This document shows positions 51,446 through 51,477 of a DNA stretch of 51,477 nucleotides, piece after piece. The stretch comes from Chloroflexota bacterium (GTDB lineage: Bacteria > Chloroflexota > Dehalococcoidia > Lucifugimonadales > Lucifugimonadaceae). Positions within the stretch are counted from its first letter, which is position 1, and the number at the start of each line of letters is the position of its first letter. Location of the stretch: the NCBI GenBank assembly GCA_022574675.1, contig JACZRO010000003.1, positions 1 through 51,477 of the forward strand, written 5' to 3'. Both the position numbers and the translations under genes were made by a program. Below the pieces are notes generated by a model. The model was not told the DNA's origin. It saw nothing but the letters and a program-made list of their open reading frames with translations, and searched no databases.

Positions 51446-51477
51446 CAACGATTCCCCTGCCGGGCCGGCGGCTCGCC

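Overview
The window is one contiguous piece of a high-G+C (about two thirds by eye) bacterial chromosome with no rRNA, tRNA, insertion sequence, phage or CRISPR array that I can see. The gene content points to Chloroflexota, most likely Dehalococcoidia and perhaps the SAR202 group. Pointers are a Pro/Thr-rich linker in a secreted cupredoxin, fused accD-accA, a SpoIIIE-length FtsK next to RNase J, and tandem enolase-superfamily sugar-acid dehydratases of the kind reported as expanded in SAR202. This placement is an inference from gene content; no marker-gene tree could be run.

Layout. 0-2.4 kb: nitrogen block of amtB, a stand-alone OmpR-type winged-helix protein and PII, with an 11-bp-phased GTnAC array in front of amtB. 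2.7-5.2 kb: GNAT acetyltransferase and a two-gene ABC-2 exporter. 5.5-11 kb: a MerR regulator with two MerR-like units, pterin dehydratase, TPR protein, amicyanin-like lipoprotein, a stand-alone hydrolase domain of 10-formyl-THF dehydrogenase type, a small membrane protein and a tandem universal stress protein. 11.4-14.3 kb: PAS-GAF-PAS histidine kinase with FixL-type heme-site residues and its OmpR response regulator. 14.4-16.6 kb: KDG kinase, flavin-type oxidase and KDPG aldolase. 17-19.1 kb: a 37-codon membrane ORF and a TPP-riboswitch-controlled thiGES operon. 19.4-21.2 kb: D-2-hydroxyacid dehydrogenase and a HAD phosphatase.

21-34.9 kb is mostly housekeeping: accDA fusion, ftsK, rnj, family-4 uracil-DNA glycosylase, and the ribosome/lipid cluster DUF177-rpmF-fabD-nusB-acpP; then acyl-CoA dehydrogenase, a PIG-L/LmbE deacetylase and ruvC-ruvA, followed by ruvB (to 36.1 kb). 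36-40 kb: a heterodimeric ABC exporter with one degenerate ATP site. 40.6-45.2 kb: two paralogous galactonate-dehydratase-like enzymes divergent from a YjhG/YagF-type sugar-acid dehydratase. 45-51.5 kb: VTT-domain membrane protein, HAD phosphatase, small anchored protein, SthA-like transhydrogenase, a DapA-fold protein lacking its catalytic lysine, and an amidohydrolase.

How it fits together. The sugar-acid dehydratases at 40-45 kb would make 2-keto-3-deoxy acids, and KdgK plus Eda at 14-16 kb would take KDG to pyruvate and glyceraldehyde 3-phosphate, suggesting a heterotroph using oxidised sugars. The most novel-looking part is the nitrogen block: a receiver-less winged-helix protein encoded between amtB and PII, plus a promoter array resembling actinobacterial GlnR boxes, suggests a minimal GlnR-like circuit. 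Secondary points of interest are the FixL-like kinase, two HAD genes whose nucleophile motif precedes every ATG/GTG/TTG codon, the DapA-like protein without catalytic residues, and a 26-bp-period repeat in front of the deacetylase gene.
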